From positions 1-64,000 of the forward strand of contig CALRRO020000017.1 of NCBI GenBank assembly GCA_943370595.1: a stretch of 64,000 nt of DNA, read 5' to 3'. The translations under genes were made by a program, and so were the position numbers. This DNA comes from Piscinibacter sp943370595. Lineage in GTDB: Bacteria; Pseudomonadota; Gammaproteobacteria; Burkholderiales; Burkholderiaceae_C. Of the stretch, positions 50,769 through 58,982 are shown in pieces. How positions within the stretch are numbered: position 1 is the first letter of the stretch; each line of letters starts with the position of its first letter. The notes below the pieces were generated by a model. That model searched no databases, was not told the DNA's origin, and was given only the letters and a program-made list of their open reading frames with translations.

Positions 50769-51641
50769 TCAGAACGCGGCCTCGATCAGCGCGGCCACGG
50801 CCTGCGGCTGCTCCTCGTGGGCGAGGTGGCCCAGGCCCGGCAGCGCGGTCACGGTCGCCCCGTGAACCCGGGCCGCCACCTGCCAGGCCTGGTCCGGCGG
50901 CAGCGTGCGATCACGCTCGCCGACCACCAGCCGCAGCGGCGTGCGCAGCTGCGGCAGGCCGCGCGCGAAGGCGGCCAGGTCCCAGCCGGCCATCATCGCC
51001 AGCGCCGCCGCCACGTGCTGCGGGCTGGCCACCAGGCGGGCGTACAGGCGCTGGCCGGTGGCATCCAGCGACGAGCCTGTGCCGGCCAGCAGGCGCTCCG
51101 ACATGCCCGGCCAGGCGGCCGTCCAGGCAAAGAAGCGCGGCACCAGCGGGTTGAGCACCAGCGTGCGCGCCATCGGCGAGAAGACGGCGCCGGCCACGCC
51201 GGGCAACGGCAGCAGGGCCGCGTTGAGTCCGATCACGGCACGCGGCGCAGCCAGCCCGTCGAGGCACATCTGCACGGCCACCGCCGCCCCGGCGCTGTGG
51301 CCGACGATCAGGTCCGCCGCCCTGCCCTGCTCATGCACCAGTGCGGCCACTGCCCGCGCCATGCCGGGCAAGGTGAAGGAACTGCGCTCCTGTGGCCAGC
51401 CGCTGAATCCATGCCCCGGCAGGTCGGGCGCGATGACTTGGCAGCGATTGCTCAGGCGCGGCAGCAGGTCACGCCATGAATGTGTCGATGCGCCGGTGCC
51501 GTGCAGCAGCAGCACCGTGGGCAGCGAAGAATCGCCGGCGCGCTGCAAATGCCAGCGCAGCCCGCCCGCATCGGCGAAGCGGCTGGCTTCGTGGTTCGGC
51601 CAGTCGCGGCCGTCGCGATCCCAGGCCAGCGTCCGCGTCAT
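50769..51641 (-). CDS. bchO: BchO, alpha/beta-hydrolase linked to Mg chelatase
   Basis: The 290-residue alpha/beta-hydrolase has VLLLHGTGASTHSWRDLL (oxyanion region), the nucleophile elbow VGHSAGAAVAVQMCLDG with Ser, and a final GLGHLAHEEQP with the catalytic His. BchO always accompanies bchID in purple bacteria; its exact reaction in Mg-protoporphyrin synthesis is unsettled. It starts 18 bp after the bchD stop and ends the bchIDO operon. Confidence 0.9.
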   Translation of the reverse strand: MTRTLAWDRDGRDWPNHEASRFADAGGLRWHLQRAGDSSLPTVLLLHGTGASTHSWRDLLPRLSNRCQVIAPDLPGHGFSGWPQERSSFTLPGMARAVAALVHEQGRAADLIVGHSAGAAVAVQMCLDGLAAPRAVIGLNAALLPLPGVAGAVFSPMARTLVLNPLVPRFFAWTAAWPGMSERLLAGTGSSLDATGQRLYARLVASPQHVAAALAMMAGWDLAAFARGLPQLRTPLRLVVGERDRTLPPDQAWQVAARVHGATVTALPGLGHLAHEEQPQAVAALIEAAF

Positions 51642-51659
51642 GCGAGCGCCAGTGCGCGT

Positions 51660-53432
51660 TCAGCGCCCGGCCGCGCCGCGCGCCACCGACTGCACCGCCA
51701 GGTTGAGCGTGTCGGCGCGGGCATGGGGCAGCGGCAGGTAGAGCGCGTCCATGCGCTGCGCCAGCGCGCGGGCGCGCGGCTCGGGCCGGGCCGAGGTGTC
51801 GACGACCACGGCCGCGATGGCGCTGCCGCGCCAGCGTTCGGCGGACTTCAGCGCGTCCTGCTCGGCGCGGCCGCGGTCGGGCTGTCCGTCGCGGCCGATG
51901 TTGGCGCGGCCGTCGGTGAGCAGCACGACCAGCGGCGTGTCGCCGCGGCGCGCCACGGCCTCGGCCAGCGCCCAGGCCGCATCCAGGCCGGCCGCCAGCG
52001 GCGTGCCGCCGCCGCCCGGCAGGCCGGCGAGCGAGCGCTTGGCGCGCACCAGAGAGCGCGTGGGCGGCAGCAGCAGTTCGGCGCCGGCGCCGCGGAACGC
52101 CAGCACGGCGACCTGGTCGCGCCGCACGTAGCAGTCGGCCAGCAGCAGTTCGACCGCGCCCTTGGCCTCGGCGAGGCGGTGCAGTGCCGACGAGCCGGAG
52201 GCATCGATCGCGAAGATGGTCGTCGTGCGTGTCTTCTGCTTGTAGCGCGTGACGCGGAAGTCCTCGGGGCGCACCGACACGCCGTCGCGCACGTCTCCCT
52301 CGCGGCGCCGCAGCGCCTGCCAGGGGGCGGCGGCACGCAGCGTCTCGATCAGGTTGAGGCGGGCGCCGCGCTGCACGCTGCCGGCACGAACGCCCGCCGG
52401 CCGCCCCTGGCGCCAGGCCAGGCGCGACTGCCCGCTGCGGCCGAGCGAGCGCGCCGCGCCGCCCGCACGCTGCGCCATCTTCAGGCGCGCCAGCAGCCCA
52501 GGCGGGATGGCCGCCTGCGCGGCGGCGAGCACCTGCTCGTCCAGCGGCGCATCGGGGACGGACGACTCCTCTTCCTGTTCCTCACGCTGCTGCGGTTCGG
52601 GCGGTGGCGGCTCGGCCTCCTGTGGCTCGGCATCGGGCGGGGCCGGCAGCTGCGTGGCGCGCGGCCCGAGCACGAGGCGGGCGGCGAGTTCGGCATCGTC
52701 GTGATCGACGCTGTCGCGGCCGTCCAGCGCGGCCGCGAAACGTGCCACCTGCAAGGCCAGCCACGGTGCGCGCGCTGAGCCGATGCCCAGCGCCACGCAG
52801 GCGCAGCACAAGGCCTCCAGCACCGCGTCGTCGGCCCGCACCCGTGCGCAGTTCGCCCGTGCGCGCATCACGTCGGCGCGGGTCGGCTGACCGGACAGGT
52901 CCGGTTGCACGTCACGCCAGCCGAGCAGGGACAGGTCGAGCCGCAGGGCCAGCCGCTCGGCCAGCGTCGGGCTGAGCGGATCGTCGTCGACGAGCCCTTC
53001 GTCGAAGGCGACGACGCCGAATCGCGTGGCCAGCGTCGCGGCGATGCCGTCGCGCGCCACCAGCACCTCGCCACGGTCGAGCGCCGACGCCAGGCGCGCG
53101 GCAGTGCCGGCCGGAATGCGCTCGGCCATCGGCAGCAGCAGCACGCCGCCGTCGACCTCGGCGAGCAGGCCGCGCTGCGCCACCGGCCGCCCCGAGCGCA
53201 GCGTGGCGGGCAGGTCCAGGCCGCCGAGCAGGCGCTCGTCTCCGATGCCGTGCGGCATGCGGCGCAGCGGCGTGGCCTCGGGCAGCAGATCGCTGAGGAT
53301 GGCCAGCCAGCGATCGCGCACCGGCCCGGCGCCGCAGCGCAGCGACACGCCGCCGAGCGCTGCCGGCGACACCGCGAACAGCGCAGCGGCGAGAGCGGCT
53401 TCGCGCCAGGCGGCCGCGCCGGTGTCGTTCAT
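51660..53432 (-). CDS. bchD: Magnesium chelatase subunit BchD
   Basis: The 590-residue subunit has an N-terminal degenerate AAA+ region lacking a Walker A, an acidic, Pro- and Glu-rich linker (about 285-310, EEEQE/PPPEP runs), and a C-terminal integrin-I (VWA) domain with the metal site FAIDASGSSALHRLAEAKG and LLTDGRANIGRDGQPDR. It forms the two-tier ring with BchI. ATG 53432 overlaps the bchI stop (ATGA), so I do not extend it further upstream. Confidence 0.95.
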   Translation of the reverse strand: MNDTGAAAWREAALAAALFAVSPAALGGVSLRCGAGPVRDRWLAILSDLLPEATPLRRMPHGIGDERLLGGLDLPATLRSGRPVAQRGLLAEVDGGVLLLPMAERIPAGTAARLASALDRGEVLVARDGIAATLATRFGVVAFDEGLVDDDPLSPTLAERLALRLDLSLLGWRDVQPDLSGQPTRADVMRARANCARVRADDAVLEALCCACVALGIGSARAPWLALQVARFAAALDGRDSVDHDDAELAARLVLGPRATQLPAPPDAEPQEAEPPPPEPQQREEQEEESSVPDAPLDEQVLAAAQAAIPPGLLARLKMAQRAGGAARSLGRSGQSRLAWRQGRPAGVRAGSVQRGARLNLIETLRAAAPWQALRRREGDVRDGVSVRPEDFRVTRYKQKTRTTTIFAIDASGSSALHRLAEAKGAVELLLADCYVRRDQVAVLAFRGAGAELLLPPTRSLVRAKRSLAGLPGGGGTPLAAGLDAAWALAEAVARRGDTPLVVLLTDGRANIGRDGQPDRGRAEQDALKSAERWRGSAIAAVVVDTSARPEPRARALAQRMDALYLPLPHARADTLNLAVQSVARGAAGR

Positions 53433-54448
53433 GCGCCGAACTGTTCGGCCAGCACGCGTTCGACACGCACCGTCGAGCCGGCTTCGTCGAGCGGGTCGCG
53501 GCGCAGGCGATGCCGCAGCGCGGGTGTGGCGATGCGGCGCAGGTGCGCGTCGCCGACCTGCGCATCGCCTTCGAAGGCCGCCAGCGCGCGCGCGGCGCGG
53601 ATCAGCGTCAGCTCGCCGCGCAGCCCGTCGGTGCCCATGGCCATGCACAGCGTCGCTGCACGCTCCAGCGCGGCGTCGCCGGCCTCGACGCTGGCCACCC
53701 GCTCGCGCGCCTTGACGATGCGCCGGCGCAGCTTCTCCTCGTCCTTCTGCCACTGCGCGACGAAAGCCTCGGGATCGCGCTCGAAGCGGTCGCGCCGTCG
53801 CACCACCTCGACACGCGTGGCGAGCTCGGTCGGCGTGCGCACCTCGACCGACAGTCCGAAGCGGTCGAGCAGTTGCGGGCGCAGCTCGCCCTCCTCCGGG
53901 TTCCCGCTGCCCACCAGCACGAACCGCGCAGGGTGGCGCACCGACAGGCCCTCGCGCTCGACCACGTTCTCGCCCGAGGCCGCCACGTCGATCAGCAGGT
54001 CGACGAGATGGTCCTCGAGCAGGTTGACCTCGTCGATGTAGAGGAAACCGCGGTTGGCGCGGGCCAGCAGGCCGGGCTCGAAGGCCTTGACGCCATGGGC
54101 GAGCGCCTTCTCCAGGTCGAGCGCGCCGACCACGCGGTCTTCGGTCGCGCCCAGCGGCAGGTCGACCACCGGCACCGCCACCTTGTGCGACTTCAGTGCG
54201 GTGCCGCCGGCCAGCCGGGCACGGCAGTCGGTGCACGGCGAGGCCGGGTCGCACTGGTAGGGGCAGCCCACCACCGCGCTCATCTTCGGCAGCAGCGCGG
54301 CCAGCGCGCGCACGGCGGTGGACTTGCCGGTGCCGCGGTCGCCGAAGACCAGCACGCCGCCCACGCTCGGGTCGATCGCGGCGATCAGGATCGCCAGCTT
54401 CATCTCGTCCTGCCCGACCAGTGCCGAAAACGGGAACGTCCAGCCCAT
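53429..54448 (-). CDS. bchI: Magnesium chelatase ATPase subunit BchI
   Basis: The 339-residue AAA+ motor opens with MGWTFPFSALVGQDEMKLAI, then Walker A GDRGTGKSTAVRAL and the inserted cysteines CPYQCDPASPCTDC typical of purple-bacterial BchI. Walker B is FLYIDEVNLLEDHLVD, and sensor 1 is FVLVGSGNPEEGELRPQLLDRFG. GGAGGAG lies just upstream. It heads the bchIDO operon under a PpsR box. Confidence 0.96.
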   Translation of the reverse strand: MGWTFPFSALVGQDEMKLAILIAAIDPSVGGVLVFGDRGTGKSTAVRALAALLPKMSAVVGCPYQCDPASPCTDCRARLAGGTALKSHKVAVPVVDLPLGATEDRVVGALDLEKALAHGVKAFEPGLLARANRGFLYIDEVNLLEDHLVDLLIDVAASGENVVEREGLSVRHPARFVLVGSGNPEEGELRPQLLDRFGLSVEVRTPTELATRVEVVRRRDRFERDPEAFVAQWQKDEEKLRRRIVKARERVASVEAGDAALERAATLCMAMGTDGLRGELTLIRAARALAAFEGDAQVGDAHLRRIATPALRHRLRRDPLDEAGSTVRVERVLAEQFGA

Positions 54449-54473
54449 CGCCTCTCCTCCGGCCTTCCGGCCT

Positions 54474-54517
54474 TGTCAACGTGCGCTGACAGACTTCAGC
54501 GATCGCTTGGGCCGACA
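54474..54517 (-). promoter_or_regulatory. bchI upstream PpsR box pair
   Basis: TGTCAACGTGCGCTGACA (54474-54491) is exact TGT-N12-ACA, 26 bp before the bchI start. A partner with only the right half conserved (CGA-N12-ACA, 54500-54517) lies exactly 8 bp further upstream. The -10/-35 assignment is unclear; TACAGT near 54522-54527 is one candidate -10. Confidence 0.6.
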
Positions 54518-54555
54518 CTGTAGCGTGCCGGCAGCGATGCGGGAAACGCACCGGC

Positions 54556-56085
54556 TCATGCGAGCCCCGTCAGCGCAGCGTGGCGTTCGCGCAGTTCGCG
54601 CTTGAGCACCTTGCCGATCGCGCTGCGCGGCAGCTCGTCGACGAGGTGCAGCGCGGCCAGCCGCTGTGTCTTGCCGACGCGCCGGTTGAGCCACTCGCGC
54701 AGGGCCTCGGCCGGCTCGGCGTGGCCGGCACGCTGCACGACGAAGGCCACCGGCGTCTCGCCCCACTGCGCCGACGGCACGCCGACCACCGCCGCCTCGG
54801 CCACCGCCGGGTGCTTGCGCAGCTGTGCCTCCAGGTCGCTCGGGTAGATGTTGAAGCCGCCGGAGATGATCATGTCCTTGCGGCGGTCGAGCAGGATCAG
54901 GAAGCCGTCGGCGTCGAAGCGGCCGATGTCGCCGGTGCGGATGAAGCGCTTGCCCGTGGCGTCGAACCACTCGGCCTCGCGCGTGGCCTCGGGGCGACGG
55001 TGGTAGCCGACCATCATGCCGGGCGAATGGCCGACGACCTCGCCGGTCGACCCTGGGGGAAGCTCGACGCCGGCCTCGTCGATCAGGCGCATGTCGGTAC
55101 CCGGCGCAGGCCGGCCGACGGTGTGCAGCTTGTCGGGGAGGGCATGCGCCTCGAGCAGGCAGGTGCCGCCACCCTCGGTCATGCCGTAGAACTCGACCAG
55201 CCCGCCCGGCCAGCGCTTCAGCACGTCGGCCTTGAGCGCCGCGGAGAACGGCGCGCTGGTGCAGAACTTCATGCAGAAGGAAGACAGGTCGAAGGCGTCG
55301 AAGTGCTCGTGCGCCATCAGCCGCTGGTACTGCACCGGCACCAGCATCGTGTGGGTCGCTCGCATTCGTTCGGCAAGTTGCAGGTAGCCGAGCGTGTCGA
55401 ACTTCGGCATCAGCACCACCTGGCCGCCGAAGGCAAGCGAAGGGAAGAACACCACCAGCGTGGTGTTGGAGTACAGCGGCGTGGCCAGCAGCGTCACTGC
55501 GCTTGGACCGTAGCCATAGGGCAGGCCACGCTTCACGTGCGCCCAGCGCATGCCGTGTGGCTGCACGATGCCCTTGGGCTCGCCGGTGGTGCCCGACGAG
55601 TAGATGATGTTGAACGGCGACTCGGGCAGGATGTCGACCTCCTGCGGCACGGCGCCGGGCGGTGCGAGCCAGTCGTCAAGTTCGACATCGAGCCGGGTCA
55701 TCGGCACCTCGGCATCTGCGAAGTCGCCAGCCGTGCCGACGTTGACGAACAGCCGTCGTGCCTGCGCATCGGCCAGCATGCGCGCGAGGCTCGCCGGCGC
55801 GCTGCCCGGCGCGAGTGGCGCCACCACCACTCCGGCACGCAGTGCACCCAGGAACAGCGCCGCCTGCGTCACCGAGGGCGCAGCACACAGCGCAATGGCC
55901 TCGCCCGGCGCCAGGCCATCACGCTGCAGCGCGGCAGCGACGCGGTCCATCAACGCGTCGAGCTCGCCGTAGCTCAGCGCCGTCTCGCCGTCCGACAGCG
56001 CCGCCGAGCCGGGCCGCTCTTGCGCATGCCGGCGGATGCACTGGGCGATGGTGTCGAACGCGACGTCGGCAATCGGATGGCTCAT
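54556..56085 (-). CDS. AMP-forming acyl-CoA synthetase / ligase
   Basis: The 509-residue ANL-superfamily enzyme activates a carboxylic acid as acyl-AMP, then thioesterifies it to CoA. It shows the AMP motif NIIYSSGTTGEPKGIVQPHG (about residues 155-174), EFYGMTEGGG, the FIRTGDIGRFDADGFLILLDRRKDMI hinge, and the catalytic Lys in PRSAIGKVLKREL. Substrate is not readable. Pairing with a divergent glutaryl-CoA dehydrogenase gene suggests dicarboxylate or aromatic acid use. ATG 56085 starts the conserved N terminus. It forms the right border of the photosynthesis cluster. Confidence 0.85.
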   Translation of the reverse strand: MSHPIADVAFDTIAQCIRRHAQERPGSAALSDGETALSYGELDALMDRVAAALQRDGLAPGEAIALCAAPSVTQAALFLGALRAGVVVAPLAPGSAPASLARMLADAQARRLFVNVGTAGDFADAEVPMTRLDVELDDWLAPPGAVPQEVDILPESPFNIIYSSGTTGEPKGIVQPHGMRWAHVKRGLPYGYGPSAVTLLATPLYSNTTLVVFFPSLAFGGQVVLMPKFDTLGYLQLAERMRATHTMLVPVQYQRLMAHEHFDAFDLSSFCMKFCTSAPFSAALKADVLKRWPGGLVEFYGMTEGGGTCLLEAHALPDKLHTVGRPAPGTDMRLIDEAGVELPPGSTGEVVGHSPGMMVGYHRRPEATREAEWFDATGKRFIRTGDIGRFDADGFLILLDRRKDMIISGGFNIYPSDLEAQLRKHPAVAEAAVVGVPSAQWGETPVAFVVQRAGHAEPAEALREWLNRRVGKTQRLAALHLVDELPRSAIGKVLKRELRERHAALTGLA

Positions 56086-56180
56086 GGGACGCTGCGTATA
56101 CCATGCTCGCCACGCACCGCCTGGCACGCGGGCGACACGCCGGCGCTGCCATACTCGATGCCTCGCGAAGGAGTGTGATC

Positions 56181-57368
56181 ATGGCCAGCAAAGCCGCCGC
56201 TTTCCAGTGGGACGACCCGCTGCTGCTCGAGCAGCAACTCACCGACGACGAACGTGCCGTGCGCGATGCCGCGCGCGAGTACTGCCAGGGCCGGCTCGCG
56301 CCCCGCGTGCTCGAGGCTTTCCGCCACGAGAAGACCGACCCGGCGATCTTCCGCGAGATGGGCGAACTGGGCCTGCTCGGACCGACCATTCCCGAGGCGT
56401 ATGGCGGCGCCGGCCTGAACTACGTCTGCTACGGCCTGGTGGCGCGCGAGGTCGAGCGGGTCGACTCCGGCTACCGCTCGATGATGAGCGTGCAGAGCTC
56501 GCTGGTCATGGTGCCGATCAACGCCTTCGGCACCGAAGCGCAGAAGCAGAAGTACCTGCCCAAGCTCGCCACCGGCCAGTGGATCGGCTGCTTCGGCCTG
56601 ACCGAGCCGAACCACGGCTCCGACCCGGGCAGCATGATCACCCGCGCCCGCAAGGTCGACGGCGGCTACGAGCTCAGCGGCTCGAAGATGTGGATCAGCA
56701 ACAGCCCGATCGCCGACGTGTTCGTCGTCTGGGCCAAGGACGATGGCGGCCAGATCCGCGGCTTCGTGCTCGAGAAGGGCTGGAAGGGGCTCACCGCCCC
56801 CGCGGTGCACGGCAAGGTCGGCCTGCGTGCCAGCATCACCGGCGAAATCGTGATGGACCGCGTGTTCTGTCCCGAGGAGAACGCCTTCCCCGAGGTGCGC
56901 GGCCTGAAGGGCCCGTTCACCTGCCTGAACAGCGCGCGCTACGGCATCGCCTGGGGCGCGCTTGGTGCGGCGGAAGACTGCTTCACACGCGCCCGGCAGT
57001 ACGTGCTCGACCGCCAGCAGTTCGGCCGGCCGCTCGCGGCCAACCAGCTCATCCAGAAGAAGCTGGCCGACATGGAGACCGAGATCACGCTCGGCCTGCA
57101 AGGCTGCCTGCGGCTGGGTCGCATGAAGGACGAGGGCACGGCGTCGGTCGAGGTCACCTCGATCATGAAGCGCAACAGCTGCGGCAAGGCGCTGGACATC
57201 GCCCGCATGGCGCGCGACATGATGGGCGGCAACGGCATCAGCGACGAGTTCGGCGTGGCGCGCCACCTGGTCAACCTCGAGGTGGTCAACACCTACGAGG
57301 GCACGCACGACGTGCATGCGCTGATCCTCGGCCGGGCGATCACCGGCATCGCCGCGTTCGCCAACTGA
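56181..57368 (+). CDS. gcdH: Glutaryl-CoA dehydrogenase
   Basis: The 395-residue acyl-CoA dehydrogenase oxidises and decarboxylates glutaryl-CoA to crotonyl-CoA in Lys, Trp and benzoate degradation. The GCDH-specific RSMMSVQSSLVMVPI carries the substrate Arg, the FAD region is CFGLTEPNHGSDPGSM and KMWISNSPIADVFVVWAK, and the catalytic Glu lies in VVNTYEGTHDVHALILGRAITG. AAGGAG precedes ATG 56181 by 7 nt. It is divergent from the acyl-CoA ligase with 95 bp between. Confidence 0.93.
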   Translation: MASKAAAFQWDDPLLLEQQLTDDERAVRDAAREYCQGRLAPRVLEAFRHEKTDPAIFREMGELGLLGPTIPEAYGGAGLNYVCYGLVAREVERVDSGYRSMMSVQSSLVMVPINAFGTEAQKQKYLPKLATGQWIGCFGLTEPNHGSDPGSMITRARKVDGGYELSGSKMWISNSPIADVFVVWAKDDGGQIRGFVLEKGWKGLTAPAVHGKVGLRASITGEIVMDRVFCPEENAFPEVRGLKGPFTCLNSARYGIAWGALGAAEDCFTRARQYVLDRQQFGRPLAANQLIQKKLADMETEITLGLQGCLRLGRMKDEGTASVEVTSIMKRNSCGKALDIARMARDMMGGNGISDEFGVARHLVNLEVVNTYEGTHDVHALILGRAITGIAAFAN

Positions 57369-57384
57369 GCCGGACGCCGCAGCC

Positions 57385-58158
57385 GTGATCCCCTGGCTGC
57401 GCGGTCCGCACGACGCGCTGCCGGACACGCGGCGCGCGCTGCCCCCGGGCTCCGACGCGCCCGGGCTGCTGGCTGCCGGCGGCGAGCTGACGCCGCAGCG
57501 CCTGACCGAGGCCTATTCCAAGGGCGTGTTCCCCTGGTACAGCGAGGGCCAGCCGGTGCTGTGGTGGTCGCCCGACCCGCGCATGGTGCTGCTGACGGAC
57601 GAGTTCCGTCTCAAGCGTTCACTGCGCAAGACGATCGGAAAGTTCATCCGCAGCGCCGGCTGCAAGATCCGCATCGACTCCGACTTCCGCCGCGTCATCA
57701 GTGCCTGTGCCGGCACGCCGCGCGAAGGCCAGGACGGCACCTGGATCGTGCCGGAGATGATCGAGGCCTACGTGGCCTGGCACCGGTTGGGCGCCGTCCA
57801 CAGCGTCGAGACCTGGATCGACGGCGAACTCGCCGGCGGCCTGTATGGCATCGGACTCGGCCGCATGGTCTTCGGTGAATCGATGTTCTCGCACTGCACC
57901 GATGCGTCCAAGATCGCATTGGCCGCGCTGGTGTGCTTCTGCCGTGAACACGGCGTGGCGATGATCGACTGCCAGCAGCGCACCGGCCACCTGGCCTCGC
58001 TGGGCGGGCGCGAGTTGCCGCGCGCCGATTTCGAGCGCCGTCTCTCCCTTGCCCGGGGGGCCGAGCCGATCGGCGAATGGACCTATGATCCATCGCTGTG
58101 GCGCCACCTCGGTTTCTCGGTCGAGGGCGCCGACGCCGAGCAGGACACCGGCCCGTGA
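57385..58158 (+). CDS. aat: Leucyl/phenylalanyl-tRNA-protein transferase Aat
   Basis: Aat attaches Leu or Phe to N-terminal Lys or Arg of proteins, marking them for ClpAP through ClpS. The 257-residue protein has GLLAAGGELTPQRLTEAYSKGVFPWYSEGQPVLWWSPDPR, the core GESMFSHCTDASKIAL and IDCQQRTGHLASLGGRELPR. The start is GTG 57385. Its stop overlaps the next gene (GTGA), forming an aat-bpt pair of N-end-rule enzymes. Confidence 0.95.
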   Translation: MIPWLRGPHDALPDTRRALPPGSDAPGLLAAGGELTPQRLTEAYSKGVFPWYSEGQPVLWWSPDPRMVLLTDEFRLKRSLRKTIGKFIRSAGCKIRIDSDFRRVISACAGTPREGQDGTWIVPEMIEAYVAWHRLGAVHSVETWIDGELAGGLYGIGLGRMVFGESMFSHCTDASKIALAALVCFCREHGVAMIDCQQRTGHLASLGGRELPRADFERRLSLARGAEPIGEWTYDPSLWRHLGFSVEGADAEQDTGP

Positions 58159-58913
58159 CGCACCCGAAAGAGCTTCCGCTCGCCTCGCTGCAGTTCTACG
58201 CCACCGCACCGTACCCGTGCAGCTACGTCGCTGGCCGCATGGCCCGCTCGCAGGTGGCCACGCCCAGCCACCTGATCCACGCCGACGCCTACTCCGGCCT
58301 GGTCGCCAACGGCTTCCGGCGCAGCGGCATGTTCACCTACCGGCCCTACTGCGACGGCTGCCGTGCCTGCGTGCCGCTGCGTGTGCCAGTGGCGAGCTTC
58401 CAGCCGACGCGCAGCCAGCGCCGCGCCTGGAAGCAGCACGCGAATCTGAAGTCCCGCGTGCTGCGCCTGTGCTTCGCGCCCGAGCACTACCAGCTCTATC
58501 TGCGCTACCAGGCCGGCCGCCACAGCGGCGGCGGCATGGACCACGACTCGATCGACCAGTACACCCAGTTCCTGCTGCAAAGCCGGGTCAACAGCCGGCT
58601 GGTCGAGTTCCGCGAGCCGACCGACGACGGCTCGCTCGGCGCGCTGAAGATGGTCTCGATCCTCGACATCCTCAACGATGGCCTGTCGGCGGTCTACACC
58701 TTCTACGAGCCCGAGGCCCGCGCCAGCTACGGCACCTACAACGTGCTGTGGCAGATCGAACAGACGCGTGCGCTGAAGCTGCCGCATGTCTACCTCGGCT
58801 ACTGGATCGATGGCAGCGAGAAGATGGACTACAAGGCGCAGTTCGCGCCTCACGAGTTGCTGGTCGACGGGCGCTGGCAGCCGCCGCCCCCGGGATCACG
58901 GGGTACCACCTAG
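58155..58913 (+). CDS. bpt: Aspartate/glutamate leucyltransferase Bpt
   Basis: Bpt adds Leu to N-terminal Asp or Glu, the second bacterial N-end-rule branch. The 252-residue protein has the ATE-family N-terminal CSYVAGRMARSQV and the YCDGCRACVPLRVPV cysteine cluster, then the GNAT-like C-terminal part (NVLWQIEQTRAL, HVYLGYWI, MDYKAQFAPHELL). GTG 58155 overlaps the aat stop. Confidence 0.94.
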   Translation: MTHPKELPLASLQFYATAPYPCSYVAGRMARSQVATPSHLIHADAYSGLVANGFRRSGMFTYRPYCDGCRACVPLRVPVASFQPTRSQRRAWKQHANLKSRVLRLCFAPEHYQLYLRYQAGRHSGGGMDHDSIDQYTQFLLQSRVNSRLVEFREPTDDGSLGALKMVSILDILNDGLSAVYTFYEPEARASYGTYNVLWQIEQTRALKLPHVYLGYWIDGSEKMDYKAQFAPHELLVDGRWQPPPPGSRGTT

Positions 58914-58938
58914 CGCGCCGCCGCGGCGGCTGGCGCTA
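58911..58938 (+). terminator. Bipartite hairpin after bpt
   Basis: TAGCGC (58911-58916) pairs with GCGCTA (58933-58938), and GCCGCC pairs with GGCGGC inside it, with a 2-nt bulge. It begins at the bpt stop. No T-run follows, so it is a possible Rho-assisted terminator separating aat-bpt from the secreted-protein gene. Confidence 0.4.
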
Positions 58939-58982
58939 CAACACTTGCCACGGCCTCCAGCGGTGTGGCCGACGGAGGAATC

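Noticed and set aside
51660..54551. bchD extended upstream into one 963-residue protein
   Set aside because: The extension is an out-of-frame reading of bchI; the ATGA overlap at 53429-53432 marks the true bchD start.
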